Below are positions 24,692 to 34,852 of a stretch of DNA of 64,000 nt, piece by piece. The notes below the pieces were generated by a model. The model had not been told where the DNA came from. It did no database searches and saw only the letters and a program-made list of their open reading frames with translations. The DNA lies in assembly GCA_033980235.1 (NCBI GenBank), contig CM067067.1, positions 11,944,901 to 12,008,900 on the forward strand, given 5' to 3'. A program made the translations under genes and the position numbers. This DNA comes from Diadema setosum. Its lineage: Eukaryota > Echinodermata > Echinoidea > Diadematoida > Diadematidae. Every line of letters begins with the position of its first letter. Position 1 is the first letter of the stretch.

Positions 24692-27490
24692 CCTTCTTCC
24701 CTACCTCCCTACCTTTAAAATTCATGTGCATTTATTGGTTGTCTGGGGTGTGAGAGAGGGGTAGCACTGGGTTGAGGAGGGGGAGGGGAAGGGGGAGGGG
24801 AAGGGGAGGCGCTTGTTGAACCCTTCAGAATAGTCCATCATACTTTGGCCTCCACCAGACAGTCAGCTCTTACTGACTACTCCCCTCAGCTATTTGCGTG
24901 CAACAGTGGCCATATACCTTAGTAAACAATCAGTATGGCTTTGGCAGGCTGGCTAAATCAGGTGATGGTACACTTTAGGTCTGATAGTGATACCCTCTGT
25001 GAGATTGAACATGTTCTACCCTCTGTTTGTTTGAAGGTGTCTTAACATAGATGTTACCCAAAGATTGAAGTCATGTGAACTTTTAGGAAGTGGTTTCCAC
25101 ACATTAATATCGATTCCTCCTGCAGATTACATTCAGTCATCTGATAGCATGTGTCAAGAGTGTAAACATGGCCTGCATTCAAGTTCTGACTTTATCACCA
25201 CCACCATCACCACTGACAAATCACCCATCAGTTAATTGCTTTGAAATGTTGCATCACAACTCATAACAAGATGGTTCGAGAGAAGAGATTCTTTCCATAA
25301 AAGGCTCATTAGATAGTGGATCTTTCAGAAGGATGTAAGAGCACTAAATAATGTACTGCAGCAAACCTCATAGCTGCTGTAACACTCTGTCTAATTCTCT
25401 GACTGACAATCAGAGTAATGCTCAAGGGGCAAAGGTCCGTTGTTTAATTACATCGAGAGATAACAGGAATGTCTTAATATATCAAGTCTGATAAGAGAAC
25501 TCTTACGATACCCATGCAGTGGGTTGACTTCAAAATGCTTTGACCCTGTGAAAAGTTTGAGGAACCAGTAGAGCTGCAAAAGAAAACTGCTTGTTTGTCA
25601 AATAATGGAGACCTTCAAGGGAGACGCTTAGGTGTAAACTCCCATTTGTTTCTTTTTTTCGGTAACAGGTTACTATGGGAGTACTCCACATTATAGTGAC
25701 CATTCAGCAGAAGTTGGTTGTTTAAAGCAATTTTCGTACACTGCTTGGCAACATATTGTGCTCTCAGTATCTCCTTGTCATGCAATTCAAGAGGTTATCT
25801 TGAGTTTCGTAAGTCTAATACATTCAATAGTACTTGTACTTAAATGGCAAATTGGCATTTCAACAGGAAACAGATCTTTACATTTTAAAACATAGCTGTA
25901 ACATGATTTGTGAATCATTTTTGTTTGTGAGATTACCATTACGATGCCATTGTTGATGCTATGACATTCAAAGCTTCTAGATTTTTTTTTTTGCTAGCCT
26001 CCCCCCCCCCCCCCCCCCCCCCGAAGAGTTGTTTGCTTTCATTTATAAGACATTTTTGGGAATTAATTTTTTTGATCATTGAAAAAAACAACAATAAACT
26101 CACATATAATTTCCACATACCAGGCACAGCCTATGAAGAAGGCTTCAAATTAAGTGTTATGTCTCACATTCTTGACAATTTTCTTGGGGGGAGGGGTATA
26201 TTTCTATGCTTCCTGATATACAGTCAAGTGCGGACAGAAGAAAGAATTTACTCTTAAAGATAATAAAAAGTTTTGGTACCTCAAAAGTTTCCCTGAATTT
26301 CCTTGTCTTGGTTTGTGTTTCACGTTAAAGTACGTTGTCTGTGAGAATTACTCGCCCCAAAGTGCTCTCATGTCTTAGTAATCATGCAATAATGGTTTCG
26401 TACCAGAGCCGTCGCCGTACAGCGTCGATAAATATTGTACGAAACCACTGACTGCGACCGGCAGCGTGCAGCCCATTGTACGCATAGCTAACTGCGACCA
26501 GCAGCCCCATACGCATAGCGTAATGGGGCTTCGCATTGTAACATTCAGGATCATGACAGAATTACTATCGCGGGTAAATGTCAATTTAAAATCCCAAAAT
26601 TTCTTCGATTTGAAGACTTACCAATTTAGTTGAAGTATTGAAAACAGGCTTCGAACAACGTTTGGTTCTGCCAATAGTCCCTTTCTTTTCGAATTGATGA
26701 CTGAATGTGACTCGGTCGAGAGGACCTTGGGAGAGCTACATACACCATGGACCGATGCATACACTGACTACTACGGCCAGCGCATGCGCACACAAACATA
26801 TTATCCGTTGATATGGGATTTGAAATTTGTGCGCATGTGATGTGTTCGCATGCACTGGCTGTAGTATTCAGTGTACATGGTGTATGTAGCTCTCCCAAGG
26901 TCCTCTCGGCCGAGTCACATTCAGTCATCAATTCGAACAGAAAGGGACTGTAGGCAGAACCAAACGTTGCCCAAAGCCTGTTTTCAATACTTCACCTTAA
27001 TTGGTAAGTCTTCAAATTGAAGAATTTTTGGGATTAAGTTAACATTTATCTCGCGATACTAAATCTGTCATGATCCTGAATGCTACAATGCGAAGCCTGA
27101 TTACGCTATGCGTATGGGACTGCTGGTCGCTATGCTTATGGGACTGCTGGTCGCAGTTAAGTGCATGATTACTAAGACATCAGAGCACTTTGGGGCGAGT
27201 AAGTCTCACAGTGTTAGTTATATGAAATGTACTTTAACCTGAAACAAAAACTAAGAAAAGGAAATTTTTGAGGTACCAAAACTTTTTATTATCTTTAAGA
27301 GAGATGAAAATTAATTTAAAGTCTCCCATACAGTATAATACCCAGAAAACAAACATGATCAGTTATATCTCACCTCCACAATGTAAGGGGGCACTTCTTC
27401 CAGAGTTTGAAAAGAAGTCTCATTGGGCGTCACAGCATAGAACAGCCGCCGTGTACCCGTCAACGCGTCCACTTTGAAGATTTGATCCAT
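10338..27490 (-). CDS. AGMO: Alkylglycerol monooxygenase (AGMO/TMEM195), complete coding region, 12 coding positions
   Basis: AGMO is a tetrahydrobiopterin-dependent, ER multi-pass membrane enzyme of the fatty acid hydroxylase superfamily that cleaves the ether bond of alkylglycerols. Coding exons in transcript order: 27374-27490, 24266-24396, 23335-23486, one of 21895-21998 / 21260-21360 / 20596-20699, 19012-19107, 18059-18125, 17394-17459, 16538-16617, 16035-16169, 11741-11860, 10998-11080, 10338-10530. All junctions are GT-AG and the phases join cleanly to 447 aa, close to the vertebrate length (about 445). Histidine boxes are HRMSH (129-133), HQVHH (142-146) and HRVHH (218-222). Diagnostic strings include [26 protein letters not shown] and LNTPSHH. 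Hydrophobic segments lie in exons 2, 5, 10, 11 and 12. ATG at 27488-27490, stop TAG at 10338-10340. Exon 2 uses donor GTGCGT at 24261-24265, because this alone keeps frame and matches the family length. Identification is firm. Confidence 0.96.
11942..13161. mobile_element. Non-autonomous pogo/Tigger-like DNA transposon, with a nested insertion
   Basis: The left end CAGTTGAACCTCTCTTATCC and the inverted right end CAGTGGAACCTCTCGTATCC are typical pogo/Tigger-type termini. They are flanked by TA on both sides (11940-11941 and 13162-13163). A second TTATCCGGAT motif recurs near both ends. No transposase frame is visible. Lies in the AGMO intron between exons 9 and 10. Confidence 0.75.
12247..13038. 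mobile_element. Element nested in the pogo-like transposon
   Basis: Inverted ends ACCAGGGAGGTGCTAGAGA (from 12303) and TCTCTAGCACCTCCCGGGT (to about 13033) bound about 730 bp without a coding frame. Immediately to the left is a hairpin, GTATACCAGGGAGGTGAG with its inverse, at 12247-12283. A related ACCAGGGAGGTGTTACAG lies at 30575. Confidence 0.55.
13303..14299. mobile_element. Non-autonomous element with GCCTCCGC ends, TGACCTTTGACC motifs and a GGAC microsatellite
   Basis: The left end ATGCCTCCGCC is inverted at the right end (GCGGAGGCAT). The interior carries several TGACCTTTGACC motifs (13747, 13900, 14068). A GGAC run lies at 14202-14256, just inside the right end. No coding frame. In the AGMO intron between exons 9 and 10. 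Confidence 0.6.
14784..15148. mobile_element. TTAA-flanked foldback MITE
   Basis: Long imperfect arms beginning TTAAAGGGGATGGCTAGTAA and ending with the inverse. They fold on each other over most of the 365 bp. TTAA on both sides suggests piggyBac-type target use. Confidence 0.8.
15393..15470. repeat. Short inverted repeat (about 78 bp)
   Basis: GTTGAGAATGATAAGGGCGT is mirrored by its near-complement ending CATTCTCAAC. A small foldback or MITE remnant. Confidence 0.7.
16716..16904. mobile_element. Short pogo/Tigger-like MITE
   Basis: The left end CAGTAGACTCTTGTTATAAT and inverted right end CAGTGCACTCCCGTTATAAC resemble pogo/Tigger termini. Repeated CGTTATA motifs fill both halves. Lies between AGMO exons 8 and 9. 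Confidence 0.6.
18059..18125 (-). CDS. AGMO: AGMO exon 6, third histidine box
   Basis: 67 nt encoding [18 protein letters not shown] followed by RVHH, the third metal-binding box, and the first base of the next Gly codon. Acceptor GTGTAG, donor GTGAGG. Together with exons 3 and 4 it supplies the histidines expected to hold the di-iron centre. Confidence 0.94.
20596..20699 (-). CDS. AGMO: AGMO alternative exon 4, copy A (last in transcript order)
   Basis: 104 nt with acceptor CAATACACAG and donor GTAAAG. It encodes [17 protein letters not shown] and ends RCFNW. It aligns without gaps to the corresponding vertebrate AGMO segment. It is followed 1,488 bp later in the transcript by exon 5 (19012-19107). 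Confidence 0.94.
21260..21360 (-). CDS. AGMO: AGMO alternative exon 4, copy B (middle)
   Basis: 101 nt, exactly one codon shorter than the other two copies, with acceptor TTTGCAG and donor GTAAAA. It encodes [17 protein letters not shown] and ends LQRFSW. All three His-box histidines are kept, the frame is open and the phase is unchanged. It is the most diverged copy (F for Y after HHSSEE, SV for TT, and a one-residue deletion near the end), which suggests a functionally distinct variant rather than a decayed one. Confidence 0.9.
21490..21582. mobile_element. Small TTAACCCGTTGAGGAC inverted-repeat element
   Basis: The 93-bp element has inverted ends ACCCGTTGAGGAC and GTCCTCAATGGGTT. It sits in the 534-bp intron between alternative exon 4 copies C and B of AGMO. 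Confidence 0.65.
21895..21998 (-). CDS. AGMO: AGMO alternative exon 4, copy C (first in transcript order)
   Basis: 104 nt with acceptor TTTTGCAG and donor GTAAAT. It completes the split Glu codon left by exon 3 and encodes 34 further residues, beginning [17 protein letters not shown] and ending RCFSW. The second His box HQVHH is intact. It has the same length and phases as copy A (20596-20699). It is one of three tandem homologous exons, each of which can be joined to exons 3 and 5. Confidence 0.93.
22855..23244. mobile_element. TTAA-flanked foldback MITE, family shared with 54230-54615
   Basis: Ends are TTAAAGGGTGTGTACAGT and its inverse. The arms contain GATGAAAATCGGTTTTGAAATG and AGATATCCAAA-type motifs that reappear at 54350-54390. 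It lies between AGMO exon 3 and alternative exon 4 copy C. Confidence 0.8.
23335..23486 (-). CDS. AGMO: AGMO exon 3, first histidine box
   Basis: 152 nt that enter with one base and leave with one base of a split codon. It encodes the membrane-entry segment and the HRMSH box (residues 129-133), preceded by the family signature LPWDSPWTW and GYYWF. The donor is GTCAGT. This is the common upstream partner for the three alternative exon 4 copies. Confidence 0.94.
23938..24110. repeat. AGT trinucleotide microsatellite
   Basis: Long AGT run with GGT and AGC interruptions inside AGMO intron 2. It generates Ser-, Val- and Leu-rich open frames on both strands that are not genes. Confidence 0.95.
24588..24700. 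repeat. CTAT tetranucleotide microsatellite
   Basis: Nearly pure CTAT/CTAC repeats in AGMO intron 1, giving Tyr/Leu/Ser-rich spurious frames. Confidence 0.95.
26251..27302. mobile_element. 1.05-kb foldback (giant inverted repeat) in AGMO intron 1
   Basis: The left arm from CTCTTAAAGATAATAAAAAG is matched in inverse order by the right arm ending CTTTTTATTATCTTTAAGAG. Many long shared blocks lie between, e.g. GGGAGAGCTACATACACCAT at 26729 and its complement near 26890. The centre is about 26800. TTAA lies just inside both outer ends. There is no coding frame. It ends 72 bp from AGMO coding exon 1. Confidence 0.9.
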
Positions 27491-27531
27491 GATTCATCAA
27501 TTTGCCAAGGTTTTCCCCTCCACACTAGACT
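27374..27531 (-). CDS. AGMO: AGMO first coding exon with its proximal 5' UTR
   Basis: The ATG at 27488-27490 opens a 39-residue segment containing [20 protein letters not shown], which aligns with the N-terminus of vertebrate AGMO. The donor GTGAGA follows the complete codon GAG. Upstream, TTGCTTTCAG at 27532-27541 is a good acceptor, so the first 41 nt to 27531 are probably 5' UTR. An in-frame stop in the leader was not sought exhaustively. Confidence 0.85.
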
Positions 27532-28313
27532 CTGAAAGCAAACCTCGGAGATCTGCTGACAATGGAAAAGGTAGTGAATGAAATTATTAAAACAAAATAA
27601 AAATCATTGAAAACTAATGACATCACCCTCAAATTAGAAACACAGGAATATTAGGGGCTTTTTGAGCTTGAAGCTTGCGAATAGAAAAGATTTTGAAGAG
27701 GAATGTATTTATCATTTAATGTTTTGTTTGATGTATGTGTATGCACACATATATCGGTCCCCATACCAAGATTCGTCCTCCCATGCCAAAATATGACTGT
27801 GCGCACAGCATGTGTTTAGTACATGTAGCCATAGGTCAAGTTTTGGACAGCATGTTATAGAGGAATCTTGGATGGCTTACATTCCTATCAACTGTATAAT
27901 AGGTACTTGGTATTATCATTCGGCATGTATGTGACAGGAGCTGCTAAACATAGTATGAAGGCCAAATATAAGGCAAAGGCATGCATAGGTGTCAAAGTGT
28001 ATAGCCCTTCCCCCTTTTGTTACAATTCATAGTATAAAAAGAAGTAACATTTAAGACATATTCACTTGCATGCTTATTAAAGGCTTGAAGAAAAAAAAGA
28101 CAATTTTCACTTCTCAGTGCACAACTCTCATTAAATGCGAGATCATTCGTGTTAATACACAAATGTCAGAAACCCTCGGCTACACAAACAGTAAAAGTGG
28201 ATGTATATAGATCCTACCACTGTACCAGTGCTAGTTCAAATGATGTAGGACCTACAATACCGGGCGGTAAGGTGGTAAGGAAGCATTCCGATAGAACTCT
28301 AGGCCTACGTGTA

Positions 28314-29291
28314 TTAACCCTATTAAGCCCAAGCTATTTTGACCCCTCGCAGGCCCAAGGGGGGGCACTTTGTGCCCCCCCCATATAACTTTTTTAGTAT
28401 TTGATGTATCATCGTCATATTTGGCACGTGGGTAGAGTAACTCATACTCTACATGACCGTACATTTGAATTTTCACAAGGTCACCCATTGAGGGCACTAT
28501 TTACAAAAATATAAAGAAATACATAAGAAATATGCTAAAAACATGATTTTTCGGTATAATTTCTTTATCCCCATTATATATGTCTTATTATGGACCAATC
28601 ATTTTCATATTTGCCACAAATGATAAGCAAGTGGAATTTTATTATTTGTTGTTTGAAATTTCTCAAGGTCACCACATGGGGGCGCTATTCATATCAACAT
28701 AGTGATACATTATGAGACCTGAGATGAAATGTTTGGGATGGGTACATGTATAGTTATGACATTTCATATTTGCATAATAGTGGAATTTTGAGATTGCAAA
28801 TTGATAATATGATAAACTAATGATATTAGAGGCATAACTTGGGTGAAGGAATCAAAATAACTCAAAATATAAGGGCAGTCTGTAGAAAATATTATTGTTT
28901 TCAATTATCTCTATTATATCTATTGTTTTATGCCTTTGTCACATAAAAACAAAGGAAATAATAAGAAAAACTTTCCAGGACCATAATTACTTCAAATGTT
29001 GCTTCTTCAACAAATTTCAGCCCAGAAACACCCATTTCATACACTGTAATGCTGTTAAATGAAATGGGAACAGAAAAAAGATGCAAAATCTCACTGACAT
29101 GGTTGTCAGTTTATGGTTGCCATGGCAACCAGCAACATCAAATATAGCTAAATTATATATCAAAATGTTCGCAATAAGATTTTAGGAAAAGTCACCAAAT
29201 TTGGTTGAAATCGGATTAAGGACGAAGGAGTGGCAAACGAAAATCTGGTAGGGGGGCACAATGTGCCCCCCCTTGGGCTTTATAGGGTTAA
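28314..29291. mobile_element. TTAACCCTATT element with G/C-tract palindromes
   Basis: The left end TTAACCCTATTAAGCCCAAG is inverted at the right (GGGCTTTATAGGGTTAA). Just inside each end is a palindrome of the type GGGGGGCACTTTGTGCCCCC. About 980 bp, no gene-like frame. TTAA borders. Structurally parallel to 43886-44675. Confidence 0.75.
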
Positions 29292-29674
29292 AGTATTGGT
29301 GCATGGTGGACCCAAAGCTGTCACGCGTGCAGTTGTAAGGCCCCTCTACAGCCATAAACTTCTGTAGTCGGCAACTTCCCGTGATAATGTTGCTTTGAAA
29401 TGAGGGCACATCCAATAAGCTTCCAATGTCGCGGAGACCCTTGACGGGGCTTCGGCCCGCCGCACCGCCGATACTCCGGCCCGCTGGTTGTGGCCAGGTC
29501 GGGGGAGTCAGTCAGTTATGCGGTTGTTTCTTCATGAACAATGTTTCGTCTAGCCATTTTCGTAACACTACCGGAGCTACACGTATTCAAAATGTTGTGC
29601 TAATATGCACAACATTCGATGGCTTAATCAAATCTTGAGGTGGGGACATAAAGTATAAAGTACGTTATAATTAC

Positions 29675-29830
29675 CACTTCTTCCGTCGTCCTTTCAGCTG
29701 CAAGGCTCTAGTCTTCGACTGCAGTGCAAGATCGTAGCCTGTCTGTGTGATCGCGGTACATGTTACATGGTCATGGGATCATTCATTGCGCGCAATCTAA
29801 TCGACACGCTGTGCTTTCATGCTGGAAGTA
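29675..29830 (-). other. AGMO: Possible non-coding first exon of AGMO
   Basis: The sequence GAAGAAGTG|GTAATT at 29669-29683 (minus strand) offers a donor that could pair with the acceptor next to the AGMO start exon. The 5' boundary is unknown. A polypyrimidine tract on the plus strand lies immediately upstream. This is inference from splice-site appearance only. Confidence 0.25.
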
Positions 29831-29862
29831 AACATCGCTTCCCGGAGACCTCTCGGTGCCGC

Positions 29863-29958
29863 CCCTTCCCCCTCCCCCTCCCCCTCCCCTTCCCCCTCCC
29901 CCTCCCCCTCCCCTTCCCCCTCCCCCTCCCCCTCCCCCTTCCCCCTCCCCCTCCCCCC
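29863..29958. repeat. CCCCTC/CCTTCC polypyrimidine tract
   Basis: About 95 bp of almost pure C/T on the plus strand (purine on the AGMO transcript strand), built of CCCCTCC and CCCCTTCC units. It lies beside the presumed AGMO 5' end. Confidence 0.95.
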
Positions 29959-30445
29959 CCACATTTGGACTTTTCCGCATACTAGTATCCATCTGTGAAT
30001 AAAACGGCTGATAAAGGTAATATGTACAAAAATAAAAGGTGATATTGGACATTTCATTACTTTTTGTTCCGTTTACGATGACCTACATTCATATAATTAA
30101 GATAACATACAAAAAAGAGTGGTATTTATCCTGACTTATTATTTTAATTTTCCCGTATCCGTACCACTTAAAACCCCATGTCCCGGTGATATCCTTATGT
30201 CACATTTCAAGATGGAAGTATGATGAAACGTTTTTAAATGCTTATATATTTCATTTCAGAGCGTATTATTGAATTATTAGCGTAAGATATACCAATATCA
30301 AACGATTTAAGAAAAAAAAAAATGAAATTAGTAATTCAAAATTGTGTGTCCCACCAGTCCCACCATTATATTTACGGCGTTCTTTTTCTACTGATTCGTT
30401 TACTTATTATCATCAAGATGCCGAGCAGACCAATTTTCTTATTAC

Positions 30446-30449
<4 letters not shown>

Positions 30450-30482
<33 letters not shown>
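30450..30482. repeat. AT microsatellite
   Basis: Pure AT run in the intergenic region between AGMO and TTC23. Confidence 0.95.
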
Positions 30483-30485
<3 letters not shown>

Positions 30486-31227
30486 TATATATTTATTCAA
30501 TTTGTGACAAAAGCCTGCACACACCAAACCCTCCTGGCTCTGAACGAATATGGGGAGGTGGAAAGGAGCACACACCAGGGAGGTGTTACAGAAATGGGGT
30601 TTTCATCCCTAAGTCCCCCTTGTTTTAAAGGGAATATCATTTAATGGTCAAGGAAGAGAGAAATAAATTCAAATCCAAGCACACGCAACAAAGGGTTTAA
30701 TGATGCATTAAAATTAGAATATATAGGAAAATATAGTACTCAAAATCTTCATATAATTATTTTAACCAGAAATATGCAGTGCAATATCAATGAGAGTCAA
30801 GTGGGCCAATTAGACTGGGAGTGATGTCATGATATCAAAAGTCTTCTGTTTACTTGTGCACATTTTAGTCTTCTGTATATATTCTTCTTTATTACATGAA
30901 AAAGAATAGGAAAATGCCAACTCTTTCAATGCATGACAATAGACGAAAAGATCATGGACGCACTATCGACAAAATGAATGAATTACTTAATAATAAGTAC
31001 TGCATTTGATTGTTGTTGACAACGAACCTTTATAGAAGAATCATCTCTTCGGTGATGACATCATTTGCGTGTCACTTTTGCATTTTTTGTTTCTTCTTGG
31101 GACAGATATTACAAGTAGTTTCAGGAAGCTTGTTAAATCGCACACCCAAAAAGCTCATTAAACGTCCGATATCGATAAAATGTCGTCCATTTAGTTTCAA
31201 TAATTGACTCACTTCCATTCTTTTTTC

Positions 31228-31229
<2 letters not shown>

Positions 31230-31304
<75 letters not shown>
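31230..31304. repeat. AT microsatellite
   Basis: Long AT run, directly abutting the possible LTR that begins TGTAAC at 31305. Confidence 0.95.
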
Positions 31305-31307
<3 letters not shown>

Positions 31308-33162
31308 AACAAAAATGCACCCAGGACAGGCCCTCTGCGGCCAGAGAAGAGAAGACTTCCTGTCACTAAGCACAAGCCATTCACTCTCAGAGCTATTTAC
31401 AGAGTAAAAGATAGAGGTTCGCCGAGTTAATACTTTTTACCACATAGACTTCCAGGCGCCAGTGTGGACAATGGCAGCTTGTTAAGTATACGTTTAAGAC
31501 ATCCCTTACTGCTGGGTCGCAATCGCACTATCTTATGACATTAATTAAAGACTCCCGAAAGTAAAGGGTTAATTATCTTTTTATATTTCATTATGAAGCC
31601 AAAAACAATAGATCCATGTGGAAAGCTTACATTAATTCATTCACTGCCGATGTTTCAGTTGTAAATAAGGTAGGTATTCTATGCAAGAGATTCAGTTATT
31701 GGTAGAGTTAATTTCCTTATGCTTTTCGAAGACTCTACCTATAACAATGGAGACCTGTCGGAAACTTTGATTAAGCCTTAGCACATTAACGCCGCATAGT
31801 CAGAAGAGAGTTTAGGTAATGGAAATGTTAATTTTGTTATATGTTTAAACAAACCTCCCCAAACAGGGGGTCCTTATCCAAAACTGTATTAAGTCACTCC
31901 CTGTGGTAGAATGTGCAGAAGGTACGCCAAAGGCATCTAGCGATTTGTTCCGTGGTATAAGGAGTTAGTTAATTTATGTTTTATATGAAACCCCGGAAAG
32001 AACGTACTGGCGAGTATGGTGTTACAATAAGGGTAACAGATAAGCCGGTAAGATCAGACGCCGAATCTAAACATAGGGATTGAGCGGAGATATTTTGGTC
32101 ATCGCTTGTATGGTTTGCTTTGTTTAAAATGGGAGAAACGAGAGTAGTTTTTAATTAAGAAGCAATTAATGACCAAACGTAATGTAATGGTTTTCTTTAT
32201 TTGCCCTTCCATTTGAGTGGTCGGGAAGGGTATAAATATGTCCGGGTTTTGGCCTGGAAATCAGAGAGAATCCGACGAGGATCTCAGATAGCAGACAAGT
32301 TCGAAACAAGGTACGGGCTTGGTCAGGTAGAGGCATTGGGTGCTGCAAGTCCCAGCATAGAGCAAAAAGCAACTTTGGTTTGTAAGCTATAAGTATTTGC
32401 ACATCGGCTTACGCTAGGGCGGCGGGCCGGAGTCGGTGAGGAACAGAGGATAGCACAGACGGTGACTGAGCATCGGCTCGGTAATAAACATGGGCAGCGG
32501 CCCGTGCACGCAAGTATATATCCTGAGTTCCCTCCTGCACTGCCCAGCTCTCCTCCCTCCCCTGTCAATCTAGTCCTGTTATAGTTTAATCCGTTAAGTC
32601 TGTCCCCTTTTTATGAATATGCTAATTCTGGTTGGTAAATATAACGGTAGGTCGTGAGAACTTGACCTCGGCTGATGCTATTTTGGTCTGACAGAGCCTT
32701 ATAATAAAAACATTTGGAGTAGCACCCGATGCTCTCGTGCCGCCAGGCTCGAACGTCATTTTCCCATGTGTTTCACGTCATGATTTGATGTAGTAATATT
32801 TTGTGCCACCCAACTCGATGTGGGATTGTTAACACCATGTTTCATGAGTAATAAAATCTATAGTATCTGAGTTGTGCTCAGACTCCCAAATGAACTGTGT
32901 GATTCGTGAGCTGCTTGCCTACTGACTGCTTAGACTGCTCGCTACCAGGAACGTTTGTGTGTGCGGATGTAGGACGACGCCGTTGTGATGGTGATGTTGG
33001 TGCTATAGTTATTGGGAAAACGTACAGACATAGACACACATACATCCCAGAGAGACACGAGTATACATATGCACACAGACAAGTATATAAGTGATATATT
33101 CCTCGCCACGTTGGTGGTTATAAAGTATATCACAGAGGATACACACACGAATTTTCGCCACA
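31305..33162 (+). mobile_element. Possible solo LTR
   Basis: The segment begins TGTAAC and ends GCCACA, and is bordered by ATATAT on both sides, as if inserted into an AT repeat. It contains a TATA-like GGGTATAAATATG at 32227-32239. AATAAA-type signals follow at 32481 and 32849, in the order expected for U3-R-U5. No gag, pol or primer-binding site is present. Tentative. Confidence 0.3.
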
Positions 33163-33179
33163 ATATATATATAAAGACA

Positions 33180-33281
33180 GAATAAACTGACCAGAAAGAA
33201 TATAAATTATTAGTGGAAAAGTGAGCAAAGAAAATGGGATTCCATCGGGAGTCGAACCCGAGACCTCCGGATTGCTAGACC

Positions 33282-33283
<2 letters not shown>
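33180..33283 (-). mobile_element. tRNA-derived SINE, family A, truncated copy
   Basis: Contains GTTCGACTCCCGATGGAATC and the body CCCATTTTCTTTGCTCA followed by CCACTAATAA, as at 4260-4330. The tRNA head is cut off inside the D arm by an AT microsatellite starting at 33284. Confidence 0.75.
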
Positions 33284-33540
<257 letters not shown>

Positions 33541-34852
33541 AGAGTGAATCTGTGTAATCACAAAAAGGGACACCTCTTGCAGACACATACAGTACACTAT
33601 GAATGATATTTACACGTACAGAGAGGAAAAGGATCCACAGTACTTCGGCTTTGTATTCTCAATGTAAGTACGTTTTATTCAAGCAGTCCTTAACTCCTAT
33701 CTTCTGGCAGCTTTGACATTGTACCCAATATATTCTGTTTATGCGAGGTTGGATATACATTTACTTCGCAGCACACTTATCATTGACCAACTCAACAATA
33801 TTTCTTGGTTCCGAAAATCTTTATCTCGAGGAAACCAAAAAGTAAAGCATTACAAAACAAAACAGGAGCAAGAAATTTTGATGCAGTTATTCAGCCATCA
33901 CTTCTATGGATATCTCTGTTATCTAGACAGGGCTGGCATACAAATATCTTTGCCACTTAATGCATTTTTGGTGAAAAACAAATACAAAACTGCAATTCTC
34001 TTGCAAATACTGGGCATTAAAGAAGTCGAGACGCAGTGCCCAATGACAATGACATCTAAGTTATACCCACAAAAATGCTGTTGCTAAAGGGTAATGTATG
34101 CTGCTTGTCTGATGGACTCACCAGGACATGGGGGAGAGAGGGGGACCTTCCAGGTTTGATTATCCTTGCTCATTATCAAACTCGTGGAAACATGCAGACA
34201 TACAAGAAGGGGCATTTTACTCCTATGTCATTTTATTCCACCATCATTTGAACTATACATGCAGATATCCCGTAAATCATTGCAGTACATATGTAATACT
34301 GTAGTCAATTGACAATGCCTTACCCAACACAACTTGCCTGATAGTGTTGTGTTTGAGCATATCTCGCTTATCCAGCATTCACTGTTTCAATTATCCCGGA
34401 TGGAGGCCTGTTTCAACATTGGCCGGATAACAGGTTGGACTGTTTATATGAAATATGAGCAATGCTTCGTTTGTTTCCACATCCAGACAAAACTTTTCCA
34501 ATGGGTCAGAAAAATTGGGTAACTTACTAACAGTGAATTAGTATGACATCATGTGCCTCTTCTTGTATTTCATTGTCAGTAGATGTCACTGGAAGTCGCA
34601 TAGCACTGCTGCTATGATTGTTTAGGGCTCTTATGAAACCAATCATAGATTTGCTAATTTGAGTCGGCAAATTTTTTGAGGGTACAGTCTGTCAGGAGTC
34701 ATTACAAGAACCATCATACATATATACATCATACTCTTTTTACATATTAACAGCTCACTGATCAACATGATACATGTATGTACAAACTACTATCATGAAA
34801 CCTAACCAAAAAAAAACAAGGAAAAGTAGAAATTACGCGGTGCGTAATATAT

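Noticed and set aside
29767..30057. Pro/Leu-rich and Gly/Glu-rich frames on both strands
   Set aside because: Both are translations of the CCCCTC tract.
33713..34087. Plus-strand frame of 124 codons
   Set aside because: No domain, signal or neighbouring exon supports it. It may lie in or near the TTC23 3' flank, and codon content looks random.
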